64,000 bases of DNA from Atrichornis clamosus (Eukaryota; Chordata; Aves; Passeriformes; Menuridae), in NCBI GenBank assembly GCA_013400975.1, contig WBMZ01003005.1, positions 62,001 to 126,000 of the forward strand, given 5' to 3'. The notes below the pieces were generated by a model. The model did not search any database, had not been told where the DNA came from, and was given only the letters and a program-made list of their open reading frames with translations. Of the stretch, positions 49,051 through 64,000 are shown piece by piece. How positions within the stretch are numbered: position 1 is the first letter of the stretch; each line of letters opens with the position of its first letter. The position numbers were made by a program, and so were the translations under genes.

Positions 49051-52000
49051 TTGTGGGGTAGACCCCTCCTGGTACAGGTGGTGCTGAAAGACTTGATTAA
49101 TATGTCAACCCGTTCTCGTTTGACAGCAGCTTTCTATGCTATAGAATGCTTGTGTAGACTTGCATAGCTAAGAACTAACATCCACATCTCCTGACTTTAG
49201 GTCCATACTGAAAGACCCACTTCAGGGTAGTTTAAGTGTATCTATAGTTACTTTCCTTCTCAGGCAATCTGATTAATTTGAGGACGTGCTGAAGCAGTGA
49301 AATTTACTTCATTTTTTCTGAGGTTTCTTACCAAATCATTTTTTTACAGGTACCACAGTAAACAGCCTTCCATTAGGGAGAAGCCTAACAAACTATTTCA
49401 GATAAAGTAGGTCACTTACAGCAATATAGAAATTAGTTTCATCCTCCACTGGTATACAGATCCACCCATCTGATTTTCAAATAATTTATTCCTTATTTTG
49501 AGAGACCATTTAGTTCAAAATGATTTGTGAGAACTTCAGTATTACTGCACATCCGATTATGCTTTTCATAGCCTGAGAAAAAAATTGATGTTTGAAGCTC
49601 TTTCTACGAGAAAAGCTATTTTTCAAAGTTACACTCTCCCCATCTACTTCTACTAAATGTGGTGTATCTATAAAAGCATGCATCAGTTTACACGCAGCAA
49701 CTGCTCTAGAAAGTAAGTTCAGCTTCACTACCTCAATGCTGGAGTGCTGTGGAAGCATGCAAAACAGGGGGATGACAACCCCACCTTCAGTCCATTCTTG
49801 AGGAAGTAGATTTCTGACAGCTGAAGAAATAAGGAACTATCCTTGAATTGCCCCAGTGTGAGCAAAAACTATCAGATACTTTAAAAATGAAGCCTGACAA
49901 ACTGAAAAAGTGCACTACATGATGTAGCTGCTTGCAGTAATGGGGAAAATTGTCTTTGCCCAAACGTACCTTAGCAAGGTACCTATAATGTCTGAAAATA
50001 CAAATACAGAGAGAAATTGAATCTTATTTTAACAAAAGAAATCAGAATTTTGTCTTCTTATCTCAGATATTAACTCATTCATTTCAGATATTTTTTCCCT
50101 CTAATTTGAGAGGAATAGTCCAACTTTAAAAATGAAACATTTCCTGGAATAATCAAAAGAACTGTTTATGTAATTTAAGCCATCTGTATTATCCTCACTG
50201 AAACTGTTATAAACAGTGAAGTAAGAAATAATGGGATATGAAAGACATCTTCAGGAATTCTTTTTCTCATATTATTACAGTAGTATATGTCACACTGACA
50301 CAAAATATTTAAGAATGTTTTCCACTCATCAAAATATTTTGAGGAAATAAATAATCCATAACATAAGACATTTTCTAGTGCAGTTCTTTCACTTACATTT
50401 ATTTCAGTTGTTCTAAGCAAATAACCTAGAAGAAAACTAGTATGGCCACCCTTTCACTCAGTTTAACTCTTGAAAGAGTAACTACCATAGTTCCTCTACT
50501 GAAGACAAAGTATTTCTCTATTCATTGTAGGAAAAAAAATCAAAATACTCACATTTAAAACTTGGGGATCTCTTCCCCTCATCTTCCAATAATTAAGTAC
50601 ACAAACTGCACTAAGTCACAGTTACATAAATGAATAATTTTCACGTAAAGTATTGCAATATGTATATATAGTTTTAATATATTAACTATTTGTACGGATG
50701 GGAGAGAACTAAATATGTATAACATGTTAAAAAAAAATTGGTCTACAATGCACTACTCTAACTTCATACCTATGTAATTACACCAGCATAAAACTAGAGG
50801 AAACCAGTAAGTCTTCCCTCTAAAATTTACAGTCAGAGGTACCAATCCCACTTTTCATCAGCAAACTCAGCACTCCAGAATCAAAAATCAAAATTAGACA
50901 TGAAAATGTCACTTTTGCCTCCTGTGATGATGAAAATAATATAGGGATGATTTTAAGGGTGACCAAACATGCCTGACTGTGAGCTCCTTCAAACATTCTC
51001 TCCATCTCCTTAAGAAAAGAGCAATAGTGCAGAGGAGACAGCACCAAGATGAAGACCAAAGTGAACTCAATATAGCAAATCAATATTAAAACATAAAAAG
51101 GGGGCAAATTTTAAAGATAAGGCAATGATTGACAGGCACAATTCACCAATTAGCATAGGTAGGGTCTTCATCACAGAAATAATCTGTAATTAGTAAGAGT
51201 GTGTTTCCATTAAAATAAGCCCCAGATCAAACACCAGTTTCCTTCTGATGGGAAACCTGAGCACTGTGGGTGTGGGATATGCATACATAAACAGACTGAT
51301 TTCTATTCTCCATTGTTGCTACTGGCTTCAGCTGAACTAGGATGGCATGAATATATCTGAAGGAAGTTCTGGATGTTGTAGCTTCTTTTCAGCAAGTTTT
51401 ACTGTAACAGCTGCTCCATGGATGAGGAACTCCTCAGTGAAACAGCTGCATTTTCATATGGTTGCATGTAATTTCTGACTGTAGTCCTCTACTACAATTT
51501 TAATAGCAACAGAAAAACATGATGGTATACAGTAATTAAAAATTCATCCCTCTACTGCACAAACATATTCAACTTAAATGCAATTCAGTATTTCCATTTC
51601 ATAAATAGATTACTGAGGCACTTTGTAGTTTCAGTGAAAAATACTCTTCAATGGCAGGCTTAGAATTTGTAAGACTTACATTTTACCTGTACATATGAAT
51701 CATAAAATGACTGACAGAATCTTCAGCAGACAGTATTTGGCAAATCTTCAAATTAAATGCAAGATTTGGAGCAGGCACCATAAAAATGGTATGTAACTAT
51801 CAACAAAACCTTAGGTACAACCATTCATCCATAGAACAAATTCAGTGTAATAGGTTGGAGTTTTTTATTAATGACAAGTCTGTAGCTACAGTCAGTCATA
51901 AGACATATGCACAGTCAAATTAAACAGAAGTGGTACAGTCAACCACAGTGACTCCTACTAAATTTTTAAGACTAGACTTTGAACCTTAATGACAGTTCAG

Positions 52001-55000
52001 CAATGTGTCACAGTCATGTAGTCATAAGAAAGTAAGAATCACTGGGTGGATCTTATCTATATGGACACAATACTAGAATGCAATGTCATATCAGATTCGG
52101 CCTTAATCTTGCAGCTACTGCAAGACCACCAGCAAACAGGCAAACAAAACAAAAAAAAGAAAGAAGCAACTATGTTTTTTTACCAGTAGGCAAGAATAAC
52201 TAGAAACAGAGGCAGTTGTAACATAAAGGCAAGGAAAGAGTTAGACTGGGCTAGGCAGACAGACAGTGAATTTACAGGATCCTGTAAAAATATTGATCAA
52301 ATAGAGCACAATTCCCAGAGGGAAAAAAACCAAAACCAGAACTATAAAAACAAACAAACAAACAAACAAACAAAACCCTATTTATGTGGCTTTGTATCTT
52401 AGCCACAAAAGAAGGCACTGTTATGACCAAGAGACTGAAAACAGATTGGGCCAAAGACTCAGTCGAGTGATTAAACCAAGAAAGTGGAATATAGAGGCAC
52501 TGAATGTGAAGAAATGGTCACTAATGTGAAGAAATACATTATGTTTATTGTGCAACTCTTGGACCCCTCAGTATAACTTTCCCTAATTATATCAGTAACT
52601 TTAGGAGGCAGAAAAAGAAATTAAAATGAAGAGCCATAAGTGTTTTAACTCTGTAAACTGTTAGTTTCAGCTTGTAATAAATGCTAGAAAAAGCAACAAG
52701 AGCAAAGCAAAGAGCCAGTACCTCATTTACCTCTCAGAGAAGATACTAAGGGCATATTAAAAATAGGAGAGACTGAGATTTAAATCTAAAAGGAAAATAT
52801 GCACAAATTATATACCTAAACCCACCTTATTTGATGAATGTGTAAGATTAACTAGATCATTCATTCAAGATTGGCTCTCTCCCGAAGGTTAATTTCCTCT
52901 GATTTCCCATTTTTGTCTTCCTTTTTCCCTTCAGCAAACTTTACTTAGCACATATACCAAGAAAAGTGATATTTTCAGACTTCTTTGTTCAATATTCAAA
53001 CCAAGTCAACTCCCCTCTTTAGCCTTTGAATTCAAGAAAAAGACACACCAAAATGTATCAATGTGCTTCAACAGAAGAAATAGTAAGACATTAAATTGGT
53101 AGACTAAGACTAGTGCTAAGCAGCAACAACTTCAAAAGGCTTTCCCCTAACTGAAATTACTGCAAGTTTTCATCTTTAACTGATTTTTACTGATAAGCAG
53201 CTAGCTTGAAAGCCAACAGAAGGAGACTCTACGACAAACATTAGAAACAGCATTCAGTTTTCAAAAACCCTAGCATTTAGGGATTCCTTTGTGCAAAAGG
53301 TAAATGTGTTGTTGTGCTCCATCTCTGGGAAATTTCTCTGTGGGCACAGAGTTACAGTGAAAATGCTCACCAGTCTATGACCACTTAATATTAAGTCATA
53401 GCTGACTGGCATTTTTATCTAGCAGAATACATAGCAAGATCCAATGGAGGGAATATTAAATTGGACAGATTTTAATTAAAGATAATGCAGACATTTTTAG
53501 TAACCATAAAAAAGACTCCAGAAATTACATGTCATTTCAAGCCCTGAAATCAAAACCATACTCCTGTTCCAAAAGCTCTTTTACAAATCGAGGAAAACTT
53601 ATGGTTTCTATTACACAGGAAGTTACAGAAGATAAGCACAGTACTCTTCAATAACCTTAAAAAATGTTATTTTGCAAGTAGGAACAGGACAAAAGTTATA
53701 GATCTTACTAAACATTCTCAAAATGTACCTTCTTCCAACCTTCATCATTTACACTTTCTTTGTAGAAGACAGAAGAGGGCGAGGATAGGAAAAAACTCAT
53801 AGAAAAATCCTCAAGTAGTATATAAAAATTGTAAACAATTAAAATTCCTACTAACAAAGCTGAGTGAGTGAAAGATTAAGACTCAGTTGTGCTGTAGCTG
53901 GAGATTAAAATAATCCCATTCGGCATAAAACTGTGTCTTTATAATTCATCATTTGCGTTCGTCTCTGTGATCTTATTGGTATCACATAAAGCAAGGTGGT
54001 TCACAATTCACTGTGACAATGCCCATAGATACAATATTGTATTTATGACCTCTGCTTGTCACTGTAAGAATGACGGGTTGATCAGATACTAACTAGAAAC
54101 TGTAAAATTCTTTCTTACAGTTCTGAGCTGTATTCCTCCCTATTTCACATTCTTCTGATATCAGAAAGAATTTTTCTGCCACAATATACCTACACAGAGC
54201 ACACCAATTCTCTTCTTTTTGTCATAACCACCATAGGATGCATGTGTTTCAGGGTATTTCTGTAGATGTGCGAGCATTTAGAGGAGGGAATTTAGCATGT
54301 TAACATTACATACACACCAATTAGCAAGAAGGTCAGTTTCTGAGAAAACCACTTTCAGAGTTTTTCCCATATGGCTTCAGACAGGCACTCAAGGTACAGA
54401 ACTGACAGTTCTGTCAAGAATTTTAGGTACATAATTTCACCACCTGCATTTACACACATCATTATATTAAGCAATGCTAACCAAAAGCTGTAAAAATCTT
54501 ATCCTGCTTGGCAACACAGGAGTTTTATCTTTCCATTATGTATATTTTAAGGATACCCTGAACAGTTTTCCAAAACAAGAAAGCTATGCAGCATTTAGCT
54601 TGATCTGCCTTTAAAACAGAGATTTGCACAGAATACCAAAACACATACAGAGAACATAATATTAGGGGGAAGAGGGAAGTGGAGAAAAGCAACAAAATTG
54701 ATGAAAAACTGCCGTAAGAATTCAGAGTGAACCCTACTAAAAATCTAGCTCTTCTTTGCAGAGATGAAAAAATACATTTTAATCTGATCAATGTGTCCTC
54801 ATTTTTAAACTGATATATTATCAAGCAAAGACTTAAAAACTGGATCAGATCAAACTATTATGACTGGCCTATCATTCAAAAGGCCAAACTAAGAACATGC
54901 TCAAAGGAAAAAAATTATACAAATACCACCATTCTGATTGACTAGGATTATACTATCAAGAGAAATAATATAATAAAGGGACTGTCATATAAGTAATGAT

Positions 55001-56298
55001 TCAAAGAACCAATTAATGTAACAGCAAAATATAAATAATTAATAGCCACGTGCAGATGAAGACTGCCAATAATTCAGTGAAGAAAAATGAAAGATGAAGT
55101 GAGTAACAGTATTAAACAGTATAGCCTTATTTTAACTCTACAGTTTTTATTAATTTCTCAAGTCAGGAACATTCCTATCTACTAAGCAGTCTGCACAAAA
55201 AATTTCAGAGCCTCAAAAATGAACAGTTTTTCTCAAACAATTAGAGACAGTGTTCAATATGACACAGAAAATTTCACCTAAACAGTATTCTAGGAAATAG
55301 TTGTTCTGCTGCTCTAACAAACACAATTTGACTTGTCATCTTAATGAAGGTATCAACAAGCACAATACCACCTACACATCTTGCGCCAAACTGATAGACC
55401 CGGAACTCAGAATACTAGGTTTTTAACAACTTGTTCTTTGCAGGTGAGAAAAGAATCTAGTTTAGGTGAAATAACATGTCAATACACAAATCTGTAAGAA
55501 ATGATTTCTCCCAATAACTGTGGTCTTGAGTCCAAATCTGAGCACTTCTGTAAGCCAAAAGATGCACTACACTCTCAAAAATGGCAGTCAATTTTAAAAA
55601 TAATATTATGAAATAATAAACCTGGACACTCAGCTACCCACTAGTTTTGACCATAAGTTAATCAATCCCACAGGTTCCAAAGTTTTCTTAATGTGCAAAC
55701 CATATCCCTAATCAAAAAAAAAAAAACCTGCCATTTTTTATTGTCTTAAAACAAATGGAAGACTATTGCCCAGTCCTTCTTATGTACACAACAGAAAAGA
55801 TATTTAGTGACAGCATTTCAGTACTTCCAAAACAGAAAACTTCTAAGTATCGTGTGTCAGAAAAGAAGTATTTTACCACATGGATTTTAGTAAAACACAA
55901 TAAAATTCCAAATAGATCTTTCTTGGTAACTTTGTAAACTCTGTCCTATGAGGATGTGCAGGGAAACTGTGTACATGTTGGATCAGAACTATGCTCTCAG
56001 TAATGCTAATCATGACCCTGATTTTGCACTTGAATCCACACAAGCAATCCCACGTATATATCCACCAAAGCTGCCTTAAAGAAAAGTCAGAGATGCTAAT
56101 GTACAGAGAAGCACATAGTAAGCGAAAGTACAAAAGAATCACATATAAACTGAATTTTAAATTCATATGTCATGCCACACACCACCTGAACAGACCAGCA
56201 ACAGTCCCTACCTAATATGTAGTGATAACCAAAAAGTCTGTATGTATTTTTAAAAGAATATGAACCATAAAAAAACCCCTCAACAACCAGTATTCACA
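49051..56298. other. COMMD10 intron with one simple repeat
   Basis: AT-rich intron. Only an (AAAC)n microsatellite at 52347-52376 was recognised; no exon-like segment in any frame resembles COMMD10 or another gene. Confidence 0.5.
52347..52376. repeat. (AAAC)n microsatellite
   Basis: Uninterrupted AAAC units, about seven copies, in the large COMMD10 intron. Confidence 0.92.
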
Positions 56299-57060
56299 GA
56301 CTCATAGAATGGTTTGGATTGAAAGAGACCTTTGAAAATCATCTAGTCCAACTTCCCCACCATGGGCTGGAACATATTTCACTAGATCATGTTGAACAAA
56401 GCCCTGGTAAAACGTCTCTCTCAATTTCTCTCATAAACCTCCTTTAAGTACTGAATGGCTACAACAATGTCTCTCTGGAGCCTTCTCTTCTGCAGGCTGA
56501 ACAATCCCTCCTCTCTCAATCTGTCTTCACAGCAAAGGTGTTCCTACCTATGTATCACTTTAATGGTCCTCCTAGGGACCCATTTCAATAGGTTCGAGTC
56601 TGTCTTGTGCTGGGGGCCCCCACAGATGGATGCAATGCTCCAGGTCAGATCTCAGGAGAGTAGAGGGGAGAATCACCTCTCCTAACCTGCTGGTCATGAT
56701 TACTTTTTTACAGTCCAGGATACAGCTGGATTTCTGCGAGTGCACATTGTTGACTTGCACATCAAATTTTTCATACACCAGCATCCAAGTTCTCCTTCTG
56801 CAAGGCTCCTCTGAATACATTCATTACCCCAGTCTTTTCCATACCATGGGATGGTCTGGTCCAGGAGCAGGACCTTGCACTTAGCATTATGAACCTCATG
56901 AAGTACACACAGACCATCTCCTCAAGCCCATCAAGATCCATCCGGATGACATCTCTTCCCTCTACCTTATCAACTGCACTACTCAGCTTGATGTCATCCA
57001 CAATACTGCTGACAGTGCATGCAACTTAATGTCAAGACATGATCCTAGTACCTTTATTAT
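56299..57060 (-). repeat. CR1 LINE 3' fragment, minus strand
   Basis: It starts 'ctcatagaatggtttggatt' (reversed CR1 tail) and carries diagnostic reversed CR1 text such as 'tctgcaggctgaacaatccc', 'gtccaggatacagctggatt' and 'agcttgatgtcatccacaat'. About 760 bp, diverged. It lies head to head with the plus-strand CR1 at 57750-59051. Confidence 0.9.
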
Positions 57061-57749
57061 AAAGTCACCACATAAAGAATTAATATTCCCAAGTCTATTT
57101 CATACTCTATTTACATTAGTTTCCCCCAAAATACAACAGAAATATGTCAGAGACAGATAATACGAAGGATGACAAGCAGGAAACTTTCATGGAATTAGTG
57201 AGAAGTCACACACAATGCAGTTTAAAATAAAAACAAGAAAGACCACAGTCTTATTTAGTATTTCTCACAATGAAAAAGGGGATATGCTTTAAAAAATCAA
57301 AAGATAACGGCTATGCTGTTTTTAAAACACATCAACACATATCACTTTTCCCTCAAGTGGTAGAAAATTAAAAATCAGGCAAGTACACAGACTGAAACCT
57401 CCAGCTTCATTAAGTAGGATATTTGGCAAGTGAGAAACAATAATCTTTGAGAGGGCAAGATAAATTCTAAGTCCTGATGTGAGGCATAAGTTTCCATCAA
57501 ACAGATTAACTTGAGGATTCCATCCTTAGGCTTTCATCCACGGTGCAAAGGACAGGGCACCCAACAAACAGATTTTCTGATTCAGTACCGTAACTCCTAT
57601 ATTCCTGGAATCTGAACCACAAACAAAATGACACGGTACACTTGACCGAAAAAGCCTCATTATGAATCCAACATCAGCCATACACAGAGGACAAATAAAC
57701 CAGTCTTAAGAAACCCATACAAACAAACAAAAGAAATCCAAACTGCCCC
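57061..57749. other. COMMD10 intron between two opposed CR1 copies
   Basis: AT-rich DNA with nothing recognised. Confidence 0.5.
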
Positions 57750-59051
57750 ACCAAGCATCAATCCTCAAGATTCCTAAGGAAAGCAAATATAATTCTTATC
57801 TCCAAGACAGGCAAGGAGGAGGACCCCAGGAACTAAACGCCTGTCAGCCTCACCTCAGTCTCTGGCAAGATGATGGAACAACTGGTCCTGGAAACCATTT
57901 CTAGTCAGGAGAAGAACAAGGTGATTTGCTGTAGTCAGAATGGAGTCACGATTGGGAAGTTAATTCACACTTGACCAATTTAATTCTACAATGAAATGAC
58001 TGGCTTGATAGACAAGGTCAGTGGCCTGCCTTGATTTCAGGGAGGCTTTTGGCACTACGTCCCATACATAAGATCTTCATAGACAAGCTGGGGATGTATG
58101 CTCACGATGCAAACAGAAAGGTGGGCTGAAAATTGGCTGAATGGGTGGCAGAGGAACAAAGTCTAGGTAGAGGCTAGTAACTAGAGCATACCTTAGGGGC
58201 AAATACTGAGTCCAGTTTTCTTCAAGATCTTCACCAATGATCCAGATGATGGGACAGGTGCACACTCAGCAAGTTTCCAGATGACCCAAAACAGGGAAGA
58301 GTGGCTGATACACCAAAGGGTTGTGCTGCCATCCAGAGGGACCTGGATAGGCTGCAGAAATAGTCTGAAAGGAACCTCATGAAGTTCAACAAGAGGAAGC
58401 AAAAAGTCCTGCACTTGGAGAGGAACAATCCAAGCATCAGTACCAACTGGACACTGTCCAGCTGGAAAAGAGCTTCATGAAAAAAAAAAACCTGAGGCTC
58501 CTGGTGGACACCAAGTCAAATATGAGCCATCCTGGGCTCCATAAGGAGCACTGCACACAGGCTGAGGAAAGAGATCCTTCCCCTGTACTCAACAATGGTG
58601 AGGCCCCAACTGGAGTAGTATAACCAGTGCTGGGCTCCACAGTATGAGAGAGCCATGGACACACTAGAGAGTGTCCAGCAAAGGCCACAAAGATGACGAA
58701 GGGATTGGAGCACCTCACTTATAAGAAAAGGCCAACAGAGTTTTTTACCTCCTTATCTGAAGGGAAGCTGTAAAGACTGAGCTAGGCTCTTTTCAATGAT
58801 GCCCAGTGATAGGACAAGAGACAACAGGCACAAACTGAAACACAGGAGGCTCTCCCTGAACACACTAAAACACTTAGGCACTTTGAGGGTAACCAAGAAC
58901 TGGTACAGGTTACCCAGGGAAGTGGTGGAGATTTTTAGGTGCTATCTAGACATGGTCCTATCAGCTGGCTTTAGATGACCCTGCTTGAGAAGGGCGGTGG
59001 ATCAGATATACTCCAGAGGTTCCTCCCAACTTCAACTATTCTGTGATTATG
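57750..59051 (+). repeat. CR1 LINE 3' part, plus strand, about 1.3 kb
   Basis: The longest CR1 copy here. Reading along the plus strand it keeps the order of CR1 ORF2: the RT region ('gacctggataggctgcag', 'aacctcatgaagttcaac', 'ctcctggtggacaccaagt'), then the C-terminal 'LKHRRLSLNTLKHL...YRLPREVVEIF' frame at 58796-58978, then a 3' end 'ttcaactattctgtgatt'. Frameshifts and stops abound; it cannot make a product. Confidence 0.92.
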
Positions 59052-61634
59052 TTGCTGGTAAACTTATGATAATATAAACGTCATATTCTGTTTCTGTATG
59101 TAATACTGCTTCTGAAAGAGAATGAACAACATATATTGGGAACTCATATATGGCCACGTAAACAAAAACGAATACAGAGGGCATATTTATAGGATCAATT
59201 GGTTCATGTGTTATACCCATATATACATGTTGCAAGGGTATTAATAATTCAATAAATATCTCTTTATACAAAAAAATAAGTTTATATAATTTCTAATTAA
59301 ATGTAAATACCTAAATTGTATACCTAATCTAAAAAGCAACCACTCTTCTGTAGGTATTTTTCAGGCTCCTAACTTCTTTTTTACTTTAATTGAAGAGATG
59401 ATCATGAACTTTTACAGCAAATTGGCTACTAGAGCATGTACCGTAAGTAAGAGAATATTTTGCCCACTATTTCTCAAGGTACAGAAAGATAATACAGCAA
59501 ATACATGCCGATATGCAGATACATTAGAATGTTGAAGAGAACGGTGCAGTCACCTACTGCACTTGTAAGACATTACAAGGAGATTCACAAGATTATAAAG
59601 AGATAGCAAGATGTTCTTCCACTATACTGCAATTTCTAAAATATTTTATTTCTGTATGTTTTGTTAGCAGAATAAATTATTTATTCAGCAATTAGTTTTG
59701 TGAACTTAAAAGGAAAATTCTCATGAACTTCAAGTTTACTGGATTAATACTTCAGAGACTTTCAAAACCAACTGAGAAAGCAAATTCAAGTTCAAACTAA
59801 AATTACACTCAATTACAATTACAAAATTAAACTCAATTACACTCAAAATTACTAATATGTACACTCAAACTGATAATCAAGCTGTTATCTGGACAAAAAG
59901 GCAGGATTTAAGCATATGTAGAGGCACACACCTGTATTTAAACCTGCTTTCCCACTAAAAAACAAGTTAATTGCACTATGATATTTTTGCAGTTGCAGAC
60001 AATGGTTTAAAACTTCTTTATATGGGATGCAATGAAGTAGGAAAACACCATTTCATTAGGAGATGGTGCTGAAGTTAGAAAGAACCTCCAAAGACGTAAC
60101 ATACACCAGACACATTGTATGTTGCAGGGCTCACAAAACTCCAGACAAGTAACAGAGCAATGTCATTCCCAAACCAGGTCACAGAAGGACCACAAGTGTG
60201 TATGGTACAAGCTGCAAATTAAAGAGGATGAAAAGCGTTTTTATTAGTTTCTCATATGCTGAAGACCCAGGAGCCAAATATGTATTAACCCATAAGTCTG
60301 CCTGAAGAAAATTTTTGAAGACAACTGCTTTGTAGGCTGTCTTCAGAACTGCGTTCCATTTTGCACACAAATACTGTATTTTGAAAAGTCAACCTTATAA
60401 CCTTTCATTATTTCACTTGGTTTTCAAATTACTCACCTTCTTCAGCGGACAGTCATACCAGCCTATACACTTGCTGTGCACTGACCATGTAAACTTTGGG
60501 ACTTGTACCCTTGGCATTGGTAACATTACCTCAAAAAAAACAGAAGCCCAAAATATCTTGCTAACTCAACATTTTTTTGCGTACTTACACTACCAGGAGC
60601 TTACTCTGTTAGGTTCATGAGCTAGTATAATTTTGTGTATCAGAATCCTACAAGTTTTGCGTCTAAAATTACCCAGTTTTACAAAGGATCAAGTTTAAGT
60701 ATTTTGAAAAAAATCAACTGTGGTGCAATTCAGAGTATCCTTAGTCTGTTCCATCTTGTCTTCTCAGAACGTGAATTTTACACCTAAGCGAAATTCTGGA
60801 TTTATTTCCATGTAAACCGGCTGGTATAAATTATGTTGTTCTAGTTCTGTCAGTGCATCATGTGTACTTAATATATACAATTTATTTTCTATTTTATTTT
60901 ACTAACCAAATCATAAAGTAACAAACTGAATCTTATCCCAACAAGATATACAACAACTATAAAAATAAAGTAAGAATAATTTAATCCATTTTTCACAATT
61001 CTTTCTAAAAATTTTATCCTGGCTGAAACTGGTGTGTTCTATATGCAGTTCTTATTGTATATAAGGCTTATTATGAACCAACAAAATGATGCTATTATAC
61101 CTTCTCAGAGATATAGACATCTGTGCCTACAGATACAATAAGACTTTCACAGCATGTAGAAAGTTTTACCTGGTAATAGGCACAAAGAAAGCAAGATTAT
61201 TATGACATCATAGAAAAGCACTTCAAAATTGTAATAAGTATCTCACAAAATTCACTACCCAACCACCTTACAAAATTAAACATGGCAAGAGCTCAGGTAC
61301 AAGTACACAAAATCACCTGGATGATGAGCTAAACCAGCACAAGTGCTCATGAGCACATTGTTCCCTTGCTCTATTGTAAAGCCTGTTAACAAACACTTCC
61401 AAACAGTAAGCAGGTTGCTAATAGTGCATATATAGCCAGGTTCCAACATTTACAGCAGCTCAGCTAACACGCAACATCTCTTTAAGACAACTGAATTCAG
61501 ATGTCCTGATCAAATTTATTTAGTACCTAATAAGTACCCTGGCCTGTCACAAACTTTGCACCTTAGTTTAAACTCCTTGCTTTAAAACAAAGTAATACAA
61601 CTTTGTTCTCTCTTAGAAAAAAATCCCACATTAC
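59052..61634. other. COMMD10 intron, nothing recognised
   Basis: AT-rich intron; a small patch of locally repeated 'actcaattac' units occurs at about 59803-59850. Confidence 0.5.
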
Positions 61635-61790
61635 CTTCTGAGGGGTCAAAACCCTCTGCCTGAACTTTTCAATCGTGTCTTGACCTGCAGCTGCCCATGT
61701 ACTAGCAAATACTTCGGCTTTGTCTTGATCCAGGTGAATGCTTTGTAGCTGCTGTTGCAATGAAGCAGGCTTCAAATTATGATAGACTGC
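61635..61790 (-). CDS. COMMD10: COMMD10 exon (central part), minus strand
   Basis: This 156-bp exon encodes 52 codons, starting [15 protein letters not shown] and ending RQRVLTPQK, which closely matches the human COMMD10 segment between its N-terminal helical domain and the COMM domain as I recall it. On the minus strand the acceptor is ...tttaacag before GCAGTC and the donor gtaatg after CAGAAG; both boundaries are phase 0. It continues the 63542-63652 exon across a 1.75-kb intron and is followed by the 43569-43679 exon. No frameshift or stop is present, so the gene looks intact here. Confidence 0.95.

Positions 61791-64000
<2,210 letters not shown>

Overview
The window is vertebrate nuclear DNA, almost certainly from a bird. 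It is AT-rich and intron-like. It carries several CR1 LINE fragments whose 3' ends have the avian ATTCTATGATTCT-type tail, and many LTRs of the three vertebrate ERV classes. The only host gene I can support is COMMD10 on the minus strand, seen as three in-frame coding exons at 63542-63652, 61635-61790 and 43569-43679. These encode roughly the middle two thirds of this COMM-domain protein. The N-terminal exons lie beyond the right edge. The C-terminal exon (about 30 residues) was not found, so 1-43568 is either last intron or downstream DNA. From memory, COMMD10 lies on chromosome Z in chicken; a sex-chromosome origin is inference only.

Layout, left to right. 230-620: an old CR1-like LINE piece. 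5040-9830: a decayed class I (gammaretrovirus-like) ERV lacking gag and most of pol, but keeping the RNase H tail, integrase, env debris and a 3' LTR. Its leader holds an unusual tRNA-like folded block. 10688-11472: an ERVL-type solo LTR. 16743-26154: the main element, a class II (ERVK, beta/alpha-like) provirus with paired LTRs, a tRNA-Lys PBS, frameshifted gag, pro, pol and env, and a PPT. A divergent LTR of the same family sits between gag and pro. An exact 229-bp duplication with a single N at the junction lies in env and looks like an assembly artefact. 29619-29942: a minus-strand LTR. 31545-31912 and 34656-35075: CR1 pieces. 35141-36259: a long ERVL-type LTR with embedded microsatellites. 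37279-37550: a small class II solo LTR with a perfect 6-bp target duplication. 39090-39905: a CR1 piece. 45494-46094: a minus-strand ERVL-type LTR inside the 18-kb COMMD10 intron. 48732-49050, 56299-57060 and 57750-59051: CR1 pieces, the last two head to head.

The viral genes are all broken by frameshifts, stops or deletions and are annotated as pseudogenes. I see no CRISPR array, no operon, no convincing intact tRNA gene and no intact novel gene system. The observations most worth a second look are the tRNA-like cruciform in the class I leader, the mosaic identity between the two class II LTRs, the LTR nested between gag and pro, and the N-flanked duplication.
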